A DNA stretch of 64,000 nucleotides, taken from NCBI RefSeq assembly GCF_017298635.1, contig NZ_CP071182.1:2728001-2792000 (forward strand). Reading direction: 5' to 3'. Both the position numbers and the translations under genes were made by a program. The DNA is from Paenalicyclobacillus mengziensis (lineage in GTDB: Bacteria; Bacillota; Bacilli; Alicyclobacillales; Alicyclobacillaceae). Below, in pieces: positions 53,579 to 61,390 of the stretch (position 1 is its first letter; each line of letters opens with the position of its first letter). Below the pieces are notes generated by a model, which ran no database searches, was not told the origin of the DNA, and saw only the letters and a list, made by a program, of their open reading frames with translations.

Positions 53579-53604
53579 TGGAACATCAAAAGGGGGCGTG
53601 TAAA

Positions 53605-53880
53605 ATGCAAAATGTGGTAATCAATATTCCGGAGGTAGTTAGCCGCATATCAGGGAGTTTGGTGCTCCATATCGATGGAGACAATGTCGTGGCCTTGCAG
53701 CGTGGACAAGCCTCACGTCTAGCAGTTGGCTCAACAGTGGTGATCCTGGATGAGTATGAGGATGAGGGAATGGCGTATTGCAATGTCTGTCGCGTAACAG
53801 ATGATGGGACTTTACAGAGCATCAGTGACGAACTGAGTTGCTCTTTGAGTGCGAGGAGAGATCGTTATGAAGCTATCTAA
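53605..53880 (+). CDS. Small protein, 91 aa, operon partner of a secreted protein
   Basis: ATG 53605 follows AAAGGGGGCGTG; an upstream in-frame TTG is possible but overlaps the promoter. The product is beta-rich (NVVINIPEVVSRISGSLVLH, then LAVGSTVVILDEYEDEGMAY) and acidic, suggesting a small barrel-like fold. No family is recognised. Its last 14 bases overlap the start of the secreted-protein gene, so the two are translated together. Confidence 0.55.
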   Translation: MQNVVINIPEVVSRISGSLVLHIDGDNVVALQRGQASRLAVGSTVVILDEYEDEGMAYCNVCRVTDDGTLQSISDELSCSLSARRDRYEAI

Positions 53881-55252
53881 GTTATCTGCTACACTTCTCG
53901 CTCTAGCTGGGGCGACAAGTGTGATCTTTAGTTCCACCGGCCCAGCAATGGCAAACAACTATTACAAACCATATGCAACCAATATTTACCTGAACGGGCA
54001 GGAGATTTCCTCTCCAGCTCACATCGTTGCCAACGATAGTGGTCAAGCAACATCGTGGATTCCAATTTACTATTTGCAGAACGCTTTGCGTCAAGTTGGC
54101 ATCCAAAACACCTGGAACGGGAACACATGGAATTTACAGGTTCCATCGGGAGCTGACCTCAGCAATTTGCCCAGGTATCAAGCTCCAAGTTCAGGTTCAA
54201 TGGCTATCGCCATCAATGGAACCGTCGTTCAGTATGCACCACGTATCATCTATAAAGACCTGAGTGGTACTGAGCAGACGACCTATGTACCAATCTGGTA
54301 CTTGATGCAAGTCATGACCCGTATGAACATCGGGCACTCCTGGGATGGCACGAACTGGCGTACGACCGAATCACAGCCGAGTAATGGTGGTGGGACTGGC
54401 AGCGGCGGAACTGGCAGCACGAGCTACGAGTCTCAGCAGAACATGGCGAACGCAATGTGGAACACGTTCAACGCAACCAGCTTTGACGTGAACAGCCATC
54501 CGTCGATGTCGCAATCGGGGGTATCTCTGAGCAATCCATCGGGTGCTGTGACCGCTTCTCAAGTGGCAACGTGGTTGGCTGATTGGGCGCAAAAAGCGAA
54601 GGGCTCAAACTACGGCGGTAGTTACCACCCATACAGTCTGCAGTACGAGTCATCCAGTGATCCGTACACCTGGGCATCGCAAAATGGCTTGTTCCAAGGA
54701 ACGGGGATCAACGGTTCCAGCAGCCCGATTACAGCCAACGAGGCAAATACGATTATCAGCAACCTACAGTGGTGGCTGAATGGTTACAAGGTCAGCAACG
54801 GGGTCTACACGATGCACGTTCCGTTTGTGAGTCACTATGTGGAATGGCTAGATTTCACTCAGCCTGGATATGGCAACGTGACTGAGCAGAACTATCAATC
54901 CGGTATGGCTCAGGCATTGGGGTACTACAATCAAATCAAGGTTTGGGGAACATCTACCGTCAATGTCCAATTGCCGAATTCGTCTGGAACGAATGTAGAA
55001 TTTGGTGTAAGTGGTAACAATGGAAGCTACAACTATGGTCTTGATATTGGTTTAGACCCGCATTCACCGACGCACGGTGGAGTCACTGTATCTTTTCCGA
55101 ATAGTTCATCATGGGGAACCGATTTGACGGCTGAGGTAATGGGGCTTCCTAGTACAAACGGAAATCCTATCGGCTATGACATTGTAATTCGCAACCACAA
55201 TGGAGTACCTTCGATTAGTACGATGGCGGATGCTACTGCGGGTCAACAATAA
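53867..55252 (+). CDS. Secreted protein with copper-amine-oxidase-like N-terminal (stalk) repeats
   Basis: A 461-residue protein from ATG 53867 with GAGGAGAG upstream. A signal peptide (MKLSKLSATLLALAGATSVI to PAMA) ends near residue 31. Two related modules follow, each with a W-x-P-I-x-Y element (TSWIPIYYLQNALRQVGI and TTYVPIWYLMQVMTRMNI) and ending in a TWNG/SWDGTNW turn, like the Cu_amine_oxidN1 stalk domain of surface proteins in Bacillota. A Gly/Ser linker (about 170-185) leads to a larger C-terminal region rich in Ser, Asn and Tyr with no recognised domain. No wall anchor is seen. A strong terminator follows. Confidence 0.7.
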   Translation: MKLSKLSATLLALAGATSVIFSSTGPAMANNYYKPYATNIYLNGQEISSPAHIVANDSGQATSWIPIYYLQNALRQVGIQNTWNGNTWNLQVPSGADLSNLPRYQAPSSGSMAIAINGTVVQYAPRIIYKDLSGTEQTTYVPIWYLMQVMTRMNIGHSWDGTNWRTTESQPSNGGGTGSGGTGSTSYESQQNMANAMWNTFNATSFDVNSHPSMSQSGVSLSNPSGAVTASQVATWLADWAQKAKGSNYGGSYHPYSLQYESSSDPYTWASQNGLFQGTGINGSSSPITANEANTIISNLQWWLNGYKVSNGVYTMHVPFVSHYVEWLDFTQPGYGNVTEQNYQSGMAQALGYYNQIKVWGTSTVNVQLPNSSGTNVEFGVSGNNGSYNYGLDIGLDPHSPTHGGVTVSFPNSSSWGTDLTAEVMGLPSTNGNPIGYDIVIRNHNGVPSISTMADATAGQQ

Positions 55253-55288
55253 ATGGTTAAGACCAATCAGACAGTCCGTATGGTCGAA

Positions 55289-55320
55289 ACACACCCTCGT
55301 GTTTTTCGAGGGTGTGTTTT
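55289..55320 (+). terminator. Rho-independent terminator
   Basis: ACACACCCTCG (55289-55299) pairs with CGAGGGTGTGT (55307-55317), followed by TTTT. It ends the transcript of the secreted-protein operon. Confidence 0.92.
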
Positions 55321-55356
55321 ATGCTGTCAGGAATTGTTTACCGGGCACATGTCAGA

Positions 55357-55785
55357 TTATTGAAGTCCGACTTTCTCCTTAATCTTCGCCAACTCGATCC
55401 GGATTTCTCCCGCATCAGCGGAAGTTTGGCGAATTGTTAGGCGTAGGTTGTCGTTTAAGGTAATAATTCGATTCTCAACTGTGTTTAGCTGAGTCTGAAT
55501 ATCCGTTAGACGCTGATCTACTACATCAAAACGTTGAGTCATTTCTTCCCGAACAGATTTCTGTTCAAATTCAATCCGATTTAATCGATCCTCTATAGGC
55601 TTGAGCATCTCCCCAAACACTTTTCGCAACAACTGTTCATCCAAGGATGTCCCCTCCAACTTCTTAGGCTGACTACTCATTTCAGCACGAAAATTTGCCA
55701 TTTCAATTCTAAGGCTTGCAACATTTTCAACGAGTTGCGTCAACAAGTTTTTAATACGATCCAACTGTTGTTTGTCTGCAGGCAT
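55357..55785 (-). CDS. Coiled-coil protein
   Basis: 142 residues from the minus-strand ATG at 55785, with GAGGATG at proper distance; an ATG at 55797 would add four residues. Nearly the whole protein is heptad-rich helix (LDRIKNLLTQLVENVASLRI, then IEDRLNRIEFEQKSVREEMT and LTDIQTQLNTVENRIITLND). It resembles small phage or plasmid coiled-coil proteins, and no enzymatic motif is present. TATAAT on the minus strand near 55813-55818 is a possible -10. It diverges from the large surface-protein gene, with a TTGCCGTACAG element between them. Confidence 0.6.
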   Translation of the reverse strand: MPADKQQLDRIKNLLTQLVENVASLRIEMANFRAEMSSQPKKLEGTSLDEQLLRKVFGEMLKPIEDRLNRIEFEQKSVREEMTQRFDVVDQRLTDIQTQLNTVENRIITLNDNLRLTIRQTSADAGEIRIELAKIKEKVGLQ

Positions 55786-55822
55786 ATACCGGTTCATCCT
55801 CGGCTTTCGTGACTATTATAAC

Positions 55823-55861
55823 TGATTTTTTTGCCTGCCGTGCAGTCGCGGAATGAGTAGG
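55823..55861 (+). promoter_or_regulatory. TTGCCGTACAG element, copy 5
   Basis: GATTTTTTTGC is followed by CTGCCGTGCAGTCGCGGAAT and GAGTAGG. It carries CTGCCGTGCAG, two changes from the core. It lies about 30 bases before the 1096-residue surface-protein gene and next to the divergent coiled-coil gene. Confidence 0.65.
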
Positions 55862-55884
55862 ACACAACAAAAGGATGTGAAATT

Positions 55885-58800
55885 ATGGGACTGAAAAACT
55901 TCAAGAAAAAGAAACAATTTGCCGTTATAGCCTTGGTAGCATCAGCCCTATTACTGGGGTTAGGGGTGTACCAAGCATTCGCGGATACTTTTGGCGTTAT
56001 CTATCAGGCTTACGGAACCTATCGAATTGGAGGTGGTGACACTTATCGCCTATTGAACATACCTTCAAACTGGCCAGGCGCACACGGGAATATGCGTATT
56101 GCCCATGTTAGTTCCTATGGAGCGTTGAACACTAGCAGTATTATCCAGATGGATACTCTAAGCTCTGATGTGAACAATGGGTATCTCGGGACTTACCCAA
56201 GCAACATTAGTAGTTTTACACAGCAATTAGGTGGTAATGTTAGTTGGGTCGAGCAGCAGTTGTCCGCTGATTACATGACTTTGCGTGATAACCAAACCGG
56301 TAATAACACAGCCCTGGTGCCATTCGCTGACGTGATCAACAAATCCGGCGCGGTGTTTTCTGGTAATACTCAACAAACCCCTAATGGTGGATACTACAAT
56401 GGCTATCCCACGTACAACTATAGTTACGGAATCTGGTCATCCAACGCTCCAACGGCTACCAGCATCAGTGCAAACGTAAGTGGGAGTTCGGTAACGCTGC
56501 ACTTCAACAATGGTGTGCCTTTGTTCTCACAACTGGCAGCGTATCACTATGACCAGATCAGAATCACAAATTCCAGCGGCCAGACGGTTTGGCAGCCCAC
56601 AGGAACAACCAACGCTGGAGTGCCCAATGTGCAAGTGGAGAGTGGTAGCCAATACTATAGCCGGACGGATACTATTACACCGTCCTACAGCTTTCCAAAC
56701 GGAGCTTACACGGTTTCAGCGTCAGTCTGGGACGGAGTTGACCGCCATAGCAACACGGTGACGACTTCATTTACAGTTAGCAACGGAACCAGCACTGGTG
56801 GCGGTGGCGGTGTCAGCGTCACTTTAAGCGCCAATCCAACAAGCCTGAATGTTGGCCAGTCATCCACATTAACGGCCACGGCAAGTGGCGTATCGAATGG
56901 TCTGCCAAATGGGGATAGTTACTGGATTGAAGTTCTTGACGAAGGTAATAACGGAACACTCGGCGGACGAAACTCAGTAACCGGAAACTACAATTCCGCA
57001 ACAGTTCAAACTACTGCTACATCAAACGTGGCACGAACTGAAACCTATGAAGCTGAGATTATGGATGGGGTGACCGGACAAGTGGTCGCTACTTCAAGCC
57101 CTGCAACGGTAACATGGGGCAGTGCGCCTCCTCCTCCGCCCCCTAGTGGTGGCGTACAGGTCACAATTTCAGCCAATCCTACCTCGTTAAATGTTGGGCA
57201 ATCCACTACTTTGACTGGCACGATCACGAGCGGGTATCAGAATGGAATGCTGATAGACATTGAGAACCAGACCACTGGCCAATGGGTCGGAGCAGGCGCT
57301 TATGGAAGTTCTTATACAACTACCACAAGCGAAAGTACAGCGCAGAGTGATAACTTTGTGGCTGCTGTGTGGAATCCCGGCAATTCAGGTGTAAATCCGC
57401 CGAACTACACTTCCACCCCGGTAACAGTTACGTGGAACCAGAGCCAGCCGTTGTCTGCGTCACTGATGGCAAATCCGACGAGTCTACAGGTTGGGCAAAC
57501 GTCAACCTTGACTGCAACAGCCCCTACGGTTCCAGCGGGGGATTATCTCGTGATTTGGGATCAAACCACGGGCCAAGAATTAAACCGTTCGACTGCCACT
57601 GGCAATAACATTACAGTAACAATGTGGGTTAGCCAGTATTCAGCCACAACACAGACTTATATCGCCCAGATTAGTCCATCGTGGTCAAGTATGAATCAAT
57701 CGGTTACTCAATCGTCACCGGTATCAGTTACATGGACGCAGCAAGCAATTACGTTGCAGTTGGCAGCCAACCCAACGAACTTACCAACTGGTCAAAGCGC
57801 AACTCTCACTGCTACGGCCAATCAGAATGTTGGTTCCAACTACATCGTCATCTACAATCAATCCACAGGACAATGGGTTGGTGTAGCGGCATTGGGAGGC
57901 ACGACGGATACACAAACTGTGTTATCTAGTACGCCAACTTCTCAGACGTTCATTGCCTACGTCAGTCCGAATGCAAGTCAGCAGAATGTGGCCCAATCTA
58001 ACACTGTTACAATAACGTGGACACGGCCAGCCTTTACAGTAACCCTGAGTGCAAGCGCCAATCAGTTGAACATTGGCCAAACTGTCAACCTTACAGCAAC
58101 GGCCAATCAGGTGGTTTCTAATACGGGTTACTTCATTAGCATCTACGATCAAACCAGCGGCCAATGGCTTGGTTCCATTAGCACAGGAAATTCTGTAACG
58201 GGTTCTGAGCGGCAAACAGCCCCAACAACGCATACGTTTATTGCATATGTGGGAGCGCAGAACAGCTCTGCTAATGCTCAAGCCACCTCGAACCAAGTAT
58301 CAGTGACGTGGGTTCAAGGCAGTGGCGGTGGTGGATGGCAATGCGGTGCAAATGACAGTGACACCCTGACGTGGTGGGCTGTCGTTGGAACTCCTCCGAA
58401 TCAAACGTTGGAAGAATTTCAAGCCACGTACACCACGACTCAGAGCCAAGGTGTAGTCACCGGCCTGCTAGATGACCCTGGAACACCAAGCTATATGTGG
58501 TTGCCAATCCCTGCTTCACAGTGGAACGAGCAAGCCGTAGGCAGTGGGTTCTCCTGGGCAACTCTAGACGCAGCGCATGGCTGGACTGGTACTGAGCAAG
58601 GTGGACCAAACGCAAGCCAAGTTGTGCGTCAGTTCTATGACAATAACCTGTTGGTGAAAATCTACGGTAGGGGCGATGGTGCAAATCCGGTGGTCTATGT
58701 TCGCCCGGATTCGGCATTTGGAATTCGAGAAGTCTGGACTGGTAGCCCACACAGTATGCCAACGTCCGGCACGGCAGACTTCACCATGACAAACCCGGAT

Positions 58801-59175
58801 GGCAGCTATGTGACTTGGAGCGAGCCAATCACGATTGACACTGCAACGGCGGTGAACAATGGGGATCAGCCGAACGGCACGACTCCTCCACCGTATGCAA
58901 CGGAAGCGGTCAGTGTATTCACAAACGTACCGAAGTTTACCTTCCGTGGTGGAGTGCAGACGGCGGCGAATGCAGAACTAGCTGCTTGGTCGCTGAGTAA
59001 TAATGCAACGACAGTAGCACAGGATAGCGCCCATATCTCAGTGAAATTGGATGTGAATAATTCTTGTGGAACGAGCAGTCACACCATCAATAATGTGGCG
59101 ATACTATACTCGTATCCCGATTGGATGTTTGTGCAACTCACGAACAACAATCTGGCTCAAGCGACAGGGCATTAA
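55885..59175 (+). CDS. Large secreted surface protein with five Ig-like repeats, 1096 aa
   Basis: ATG 55885 with AAAGGATG upstream. A basic N-terminus and one hydrophobic segment (FAVIALVASALLLGLGVYQA, about residues 13-32) ending in FAD form a signal peptide or anchor. Residues about 33-300 are a beta-rich region of unknown family. Then come five repeats of about 100 residues, each beginning with a variant of SANPTSLNVGQSTTLTAT (at roughly 312, 430, 528, 627 and 713), separated by Pro-rich (APPPPPPSGG) or Gly-rich linkers, as in bacterial Ig-like adhesins. The last about 280 residues, after GSGGGGWQCGAND, form a separate domain. There is no LPxTG or C-terminal membrane helix. It may be an adhesin or, given the setting, a virion or conjugation surface component. 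Confidence 0.7.
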   Translation: MGLKNFKKKKQFAVIALVASALLLGLGVYQAFADTFGVIYQAYGTYRIGGGDTYRLLNIPSNWPGAHGNMRIAHVSSYGALNTSSIIQMDTLSSDVNNGYLGTYPSNISSFTQQLGGNVSWVEQQLSADYMTLRDNQTGNNTALVPFADVINKSGAVFSGNTQQTPNGGYYNGYPTYNYSYGIWSSNAPTATSISANVSGSSVTLHFNNGVPLFSQLAAYHYDQIRITNSSGQTVWQPTGTTNAGVPNVQVESGSQYYSRTDTITPSYSFPNGAYTVSASVWDGVDRHSNTVTTSFTVSNGTSTGGGGGVSVTLSANPTSLNVGQSSTLTATASGVSNGLPNGDSYWIEVLDEGNNGTLGGRNSVTGNYNSATVQTTATSNVARTETYEAEIMDGVTGQVVATSSPATVTWGSAPPPPPPSGGVQVTISANPTSLNVGQSTTLTGTITSGYQNGMLIDIENQTTGQWVGAGAYGSSYTTTTSESTAQSDNFVAAVWNPGNSGVNPPNYTSTPVTVTWNQSQPLSASLMANPTSLQVGQTSTLTATAPTVPAGDYLVIWDQTTGQELNRSTATGNNITVTMWVSQYSATTQTYIAQISPSWSSMNQSVTQSSPVSVTWTQQAITLQLAANPTNLPTGQSATLTATANQNVGSNYIVIYNQSTGQWVGVAALGGTTDTQTVLSSTPTSQTFIAYVSPNASQQNVAQSNTVTITWTRPAFTVTLSASANQLNIGQTVNLTATANQVVSNTGYFISIYDQTSGQWLGSISTGNSVTGSERQTAPTTHTFIAYVGAQNSSANAQATSNQVSVTWVQGSGGGGWQCGANDSDTLTWWAVVGTPPNQTLEEFQATYTTTQSQGVVTGLLDDPGTPSYMWLPIPASQWNEQAVGSGFSWATLDAAHGWTGTEQGGPNASQVVRQFYDNNLLVKIYGRGDGANPVVYVRPDSAFGIREVWTGSPHSMPTSGTADFTMTNPDGSYVTWSEPITIDTATAVNNGDQPNGTTPPPYATEAVSVFTNVPKFTFRGGVQTAANAELAAWSLSNNATTVAQDSAHISVKLDVNNSCGTSSHTINNVAILYSYPDWMFVQLTNNNLAQATGH

Positions 59176-59279
59176 ATTTTTAAACACACATATCCACTCT
59201 CGTAAGTTTCCCTTGAAAAGTGGAGGACGAGTGGTAAACTCGTTACAAGAACGTATGTTCGCATAACGAGGTGGTATTC

Positions 59280-59462
59280 GTGAATCTCTTGGAGTTTACG
59301 CAAAAGTTCTCGGATGAAAAAGCCTGTGAAGAGCGTCTCATTCAACTGCGATGGAAAGAGGGCTTCACCTGTCCTAAGTGTAAGCATTCCGAGGCAATGC
59401 TCGTTCATGCGGCACACAGGCGGATCAATCGATTTTGGTTACATCCACAAGACCGTACATAA
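59280..59462 (+). pseudogene. IS1595-family transposase, N-terminal fragment
   Basis: GTG 59280 behind GAGGTGG starts NLLEFTQKFSDEKACEERLI and QLRWKEGFTCPKCKHSEAML, the zinc-ribbon N-terminus of IS1595-type transposases. After about 45 residues the sequence departs and ends; the second Cys pair and the catalytic domain are gone. It lies where the accessory region meets chromosomal-looking genes and may mark an old rearrangement point. Confidence 0.75.
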
Positions 59463-59524
59463 TTTTCCTTTTACAGGGAAAACATAAAATCAAAATTACT
59501 TTTGGAAGGATATAGACGGTTGGT

Positions 59525-60574
59525 ATGTATGAAGCAGATCGCATTGTGACGCTCTTTGAAGATGTACTATCGAAGCGCAGACACGCCTTTCCACCCTACT
59601 TCTTTACCGGAAGAAACGGTAAATTTGCTGCAAAGGTCATCATCCGTCACCTTATCGAAGGTAAACTTCAGTGGTCCCGCGAGGAGATTTGTACCAAATT
59701 ATCACGCACAGTGCTTGAGCACTACCGTTTATCAGGTATGGTCAAGTTATATTTTCACGGCTCTGCCTTTGAGGTTCTCGATAATGCATATCCAAACGAA
59801 TTTATGCCTTGGGAGTTAATCCACGGACGAAAACATCTCTTTACCGGTGATGACGGTCGGCAAATGGCACAGCTTGCTATCTCCTGGATGATTGTCGACA
59901 AATGGAAGGGTTGTGCTCCTAACTGCACAGAACTCACCACTGCAGTTTTTGAAGAATACAGTCTTGGATTTGTACTTCGAAAATTCTATGACGGTTCCCC
60001 TTGGAAAGCGCTACAGGATACTGGGTACCTTCAGCTGATGCCGTGGGAGACCAAAAAAGCACCACGAGGATTTTGGCACGGGCAACAAGGACGTTCTAAC
60101 GCGAATGTAGCCACGAAATGGCTCATTGAGGAGAAGTTGCAAATCCCTCTTCAAGATGTACCTAAGACCATTAGCTATCGTCACTTTCAAATGTACGGAC
60201 TCGGCAACATGCTCAAAGTGGTCTTTAGGGGTTCTCCTTATGAAGCGGTCGAAGCCGTGTATCCGAACACGTTTCACCCGTGGGAATTCTCTTGTGTGGG
60301 AAACGGATTCTGGCAAGGGGAAGCTGGAGCAGTGCACGCCAAGGAAGCCATCCGCTGGCTTATTTTTGACGTCTTACACCTCGAAAGAGAGGAGATCCCA
60401 TCGAGACTTCATATAGAGACCTTTCGGTCATATGGGCTCGGTGGGATGCTATCGATTCGTTTTCAAAACAATATCTCGAAGGCGCTGAATTTCGCATTCC
60501 CGGGCCAATTCATGACAATGGAATCGTTGCAAGCGAAGAACACCGTGCAGCCACCCACGCCCGCACCTCCGTGA
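59525..60574 (+). CDS. DUF4046-like repeat protein, 349 aa
   Basis: ATG 59525 with GGAAGGAT upstream. The protein is built of four similar units of about 85 residues. Each has a Trp/Phe plus Gly segment, a helix of the type VATKWLIEEKL, a Y-G-L-x-x-M-L segment and a YPNxFxPWE ending (for example AYPNEFMPWELI and VYPNTFHPWEFS). This matches the DUF4046 family of Bacillota; its function is unknown. A short Pro-rich tail ends the protein. The gene converges with a second member of the family and their 3' ends overlap by 65 bases. Confidence 0.7.
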   Translation: MYEADRIVTLFEDVLSKRRHAFPPYFFTGRNGKFAAKVIIRHLIEGKLQWSREEICTKLSRTVLEHYRLSGMVKLYFHGSAFEVLDNAYPNEFMPWELIHGRKHLFTGDDGRQMAQLAISWMIVDKWKGCAPNCTELTTAVFEEYSLGFVLRKFYDGSPWKALQDTGYLQLMPWETKKAPRGFWHGQQGRSNANVATKWLIEEKLQIPLQDVPKTISYRHFQMYGLGNMLKVVFRGSPYEAVEAVYPNTFHPWEFSCVGNGFWQGEAGAVHAKEAIRWLIFDVLHLEREEIPSRLHIETFRSYGLGGMLSIRFQNNISKALNFAFPGQFMTMESLQAKNTVQPPTPAPP

Positions 60575-61277
60575 TCCGATTGTGAAATCTGCGGATGAGC
60601 AATCCTTGTAGATCATTTTCAACAAAGTGTTTGATTTGAATGATCGGATAGACAGCCTCGTAACTCTCCATTTTCAGCACCTCAAAAACCAACCATTCCA
60701 TGGCGGTCTCGACGTTCGCAGCGTCCTTCCAATAGTTCATCGGAACGGTATGAAACTGCCACGGAAAAAAACGCCCCGGGTATGCGGCGTTAATGGTCTC
60801 ATACGTCGATTGTCCGAATTGATTGAACGCACCGTATAAATTGTGTTGCTTAAAAAATGCGTGGGTGACCCGCTTTGGAATCTCCTCGACAGGGATATGG
60901 CATTCCTCTTCAATCACATACCGGACCGCGTCAATTAACCGGGTTCGTCCGTTTTCCTGTTGCCAATATCCGTTGGAAACCTGTCGAAAATGCCATGCTT
61001 TGACATGCTCCGGGTAACACTGTTCCATGAGTTGACTAAAATGCCAACCTTGAACGTTTGCCACCGGACGCAACCGATACTTCCAAAGCAGTTCTGCAGT
61101 GACCTTTTCCGGGATTTGTTCGATGGGGATTTCCAGTCGACGTTCAATCAAATAGCGCGTAACAAGGATTGCACGTTGTCGTCCATCCACACCCGAAAAG
61201 AAATGGTTGGGGAATCGTTTTCTCGAACCGCTGAGCACGTCCAGATACGTTTGGATAACTTCTTCTTGATGCATCAC
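60510..61277 (-). CDS. DUF4046-like repeat protein, 255 aa
   Basis: On the minus strand CAGGAG precedes tandem GTG/ATG codons at 61277 and 61274. Three units of the same kind as in the convergent neighbour can be seen: SGVDGRQRAILVTRYLIERR, YWQQENGRTRLIDAVRYVIE and YWKDAANVETAMEWLVFEVL, with CYPEHVKAWHF and AYPGRFFPWQF endings. The pair is therefore an inverted tail-to-tail duplication. Function unknown; the neighbouring gerA operon might hint at a sporulation-related role, but this is only context. Confidence 0.7.
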   Translation of the reverse strand: MMHQEEVIQTYLDVLSGSRKRFPNHFFSGVDGRQRAILVTRYLIERRLEIPIEQIPEKVTAELLWKYRLRPVANVQGWHFSQLMEQCYPEHVKAWHFRQVSNGYWQQENGRTRLIDAVRYVIEEECHIPVEEIPKRVTHAFFKQHNLYGAFNQFGQSTYETINAAYPGRFFPWQFHTVPMNYWKDAANVETAMEWLVFEVLKMESYEAVYPIIQIKHFVENDLQGLLIRRFHNRITEVRAWVAARCSSLATIPLS

Positions 61278-61390
61278 AGATATACTCCTGTTTTTGGTTC
61301 AGTATGTTCCAAATTCCGGGTGAAATACATAATGCACAGCAGTCAAGGAAATAATCATGAGTGAAACTCGTCACGCGAGGAGCGATTCTT

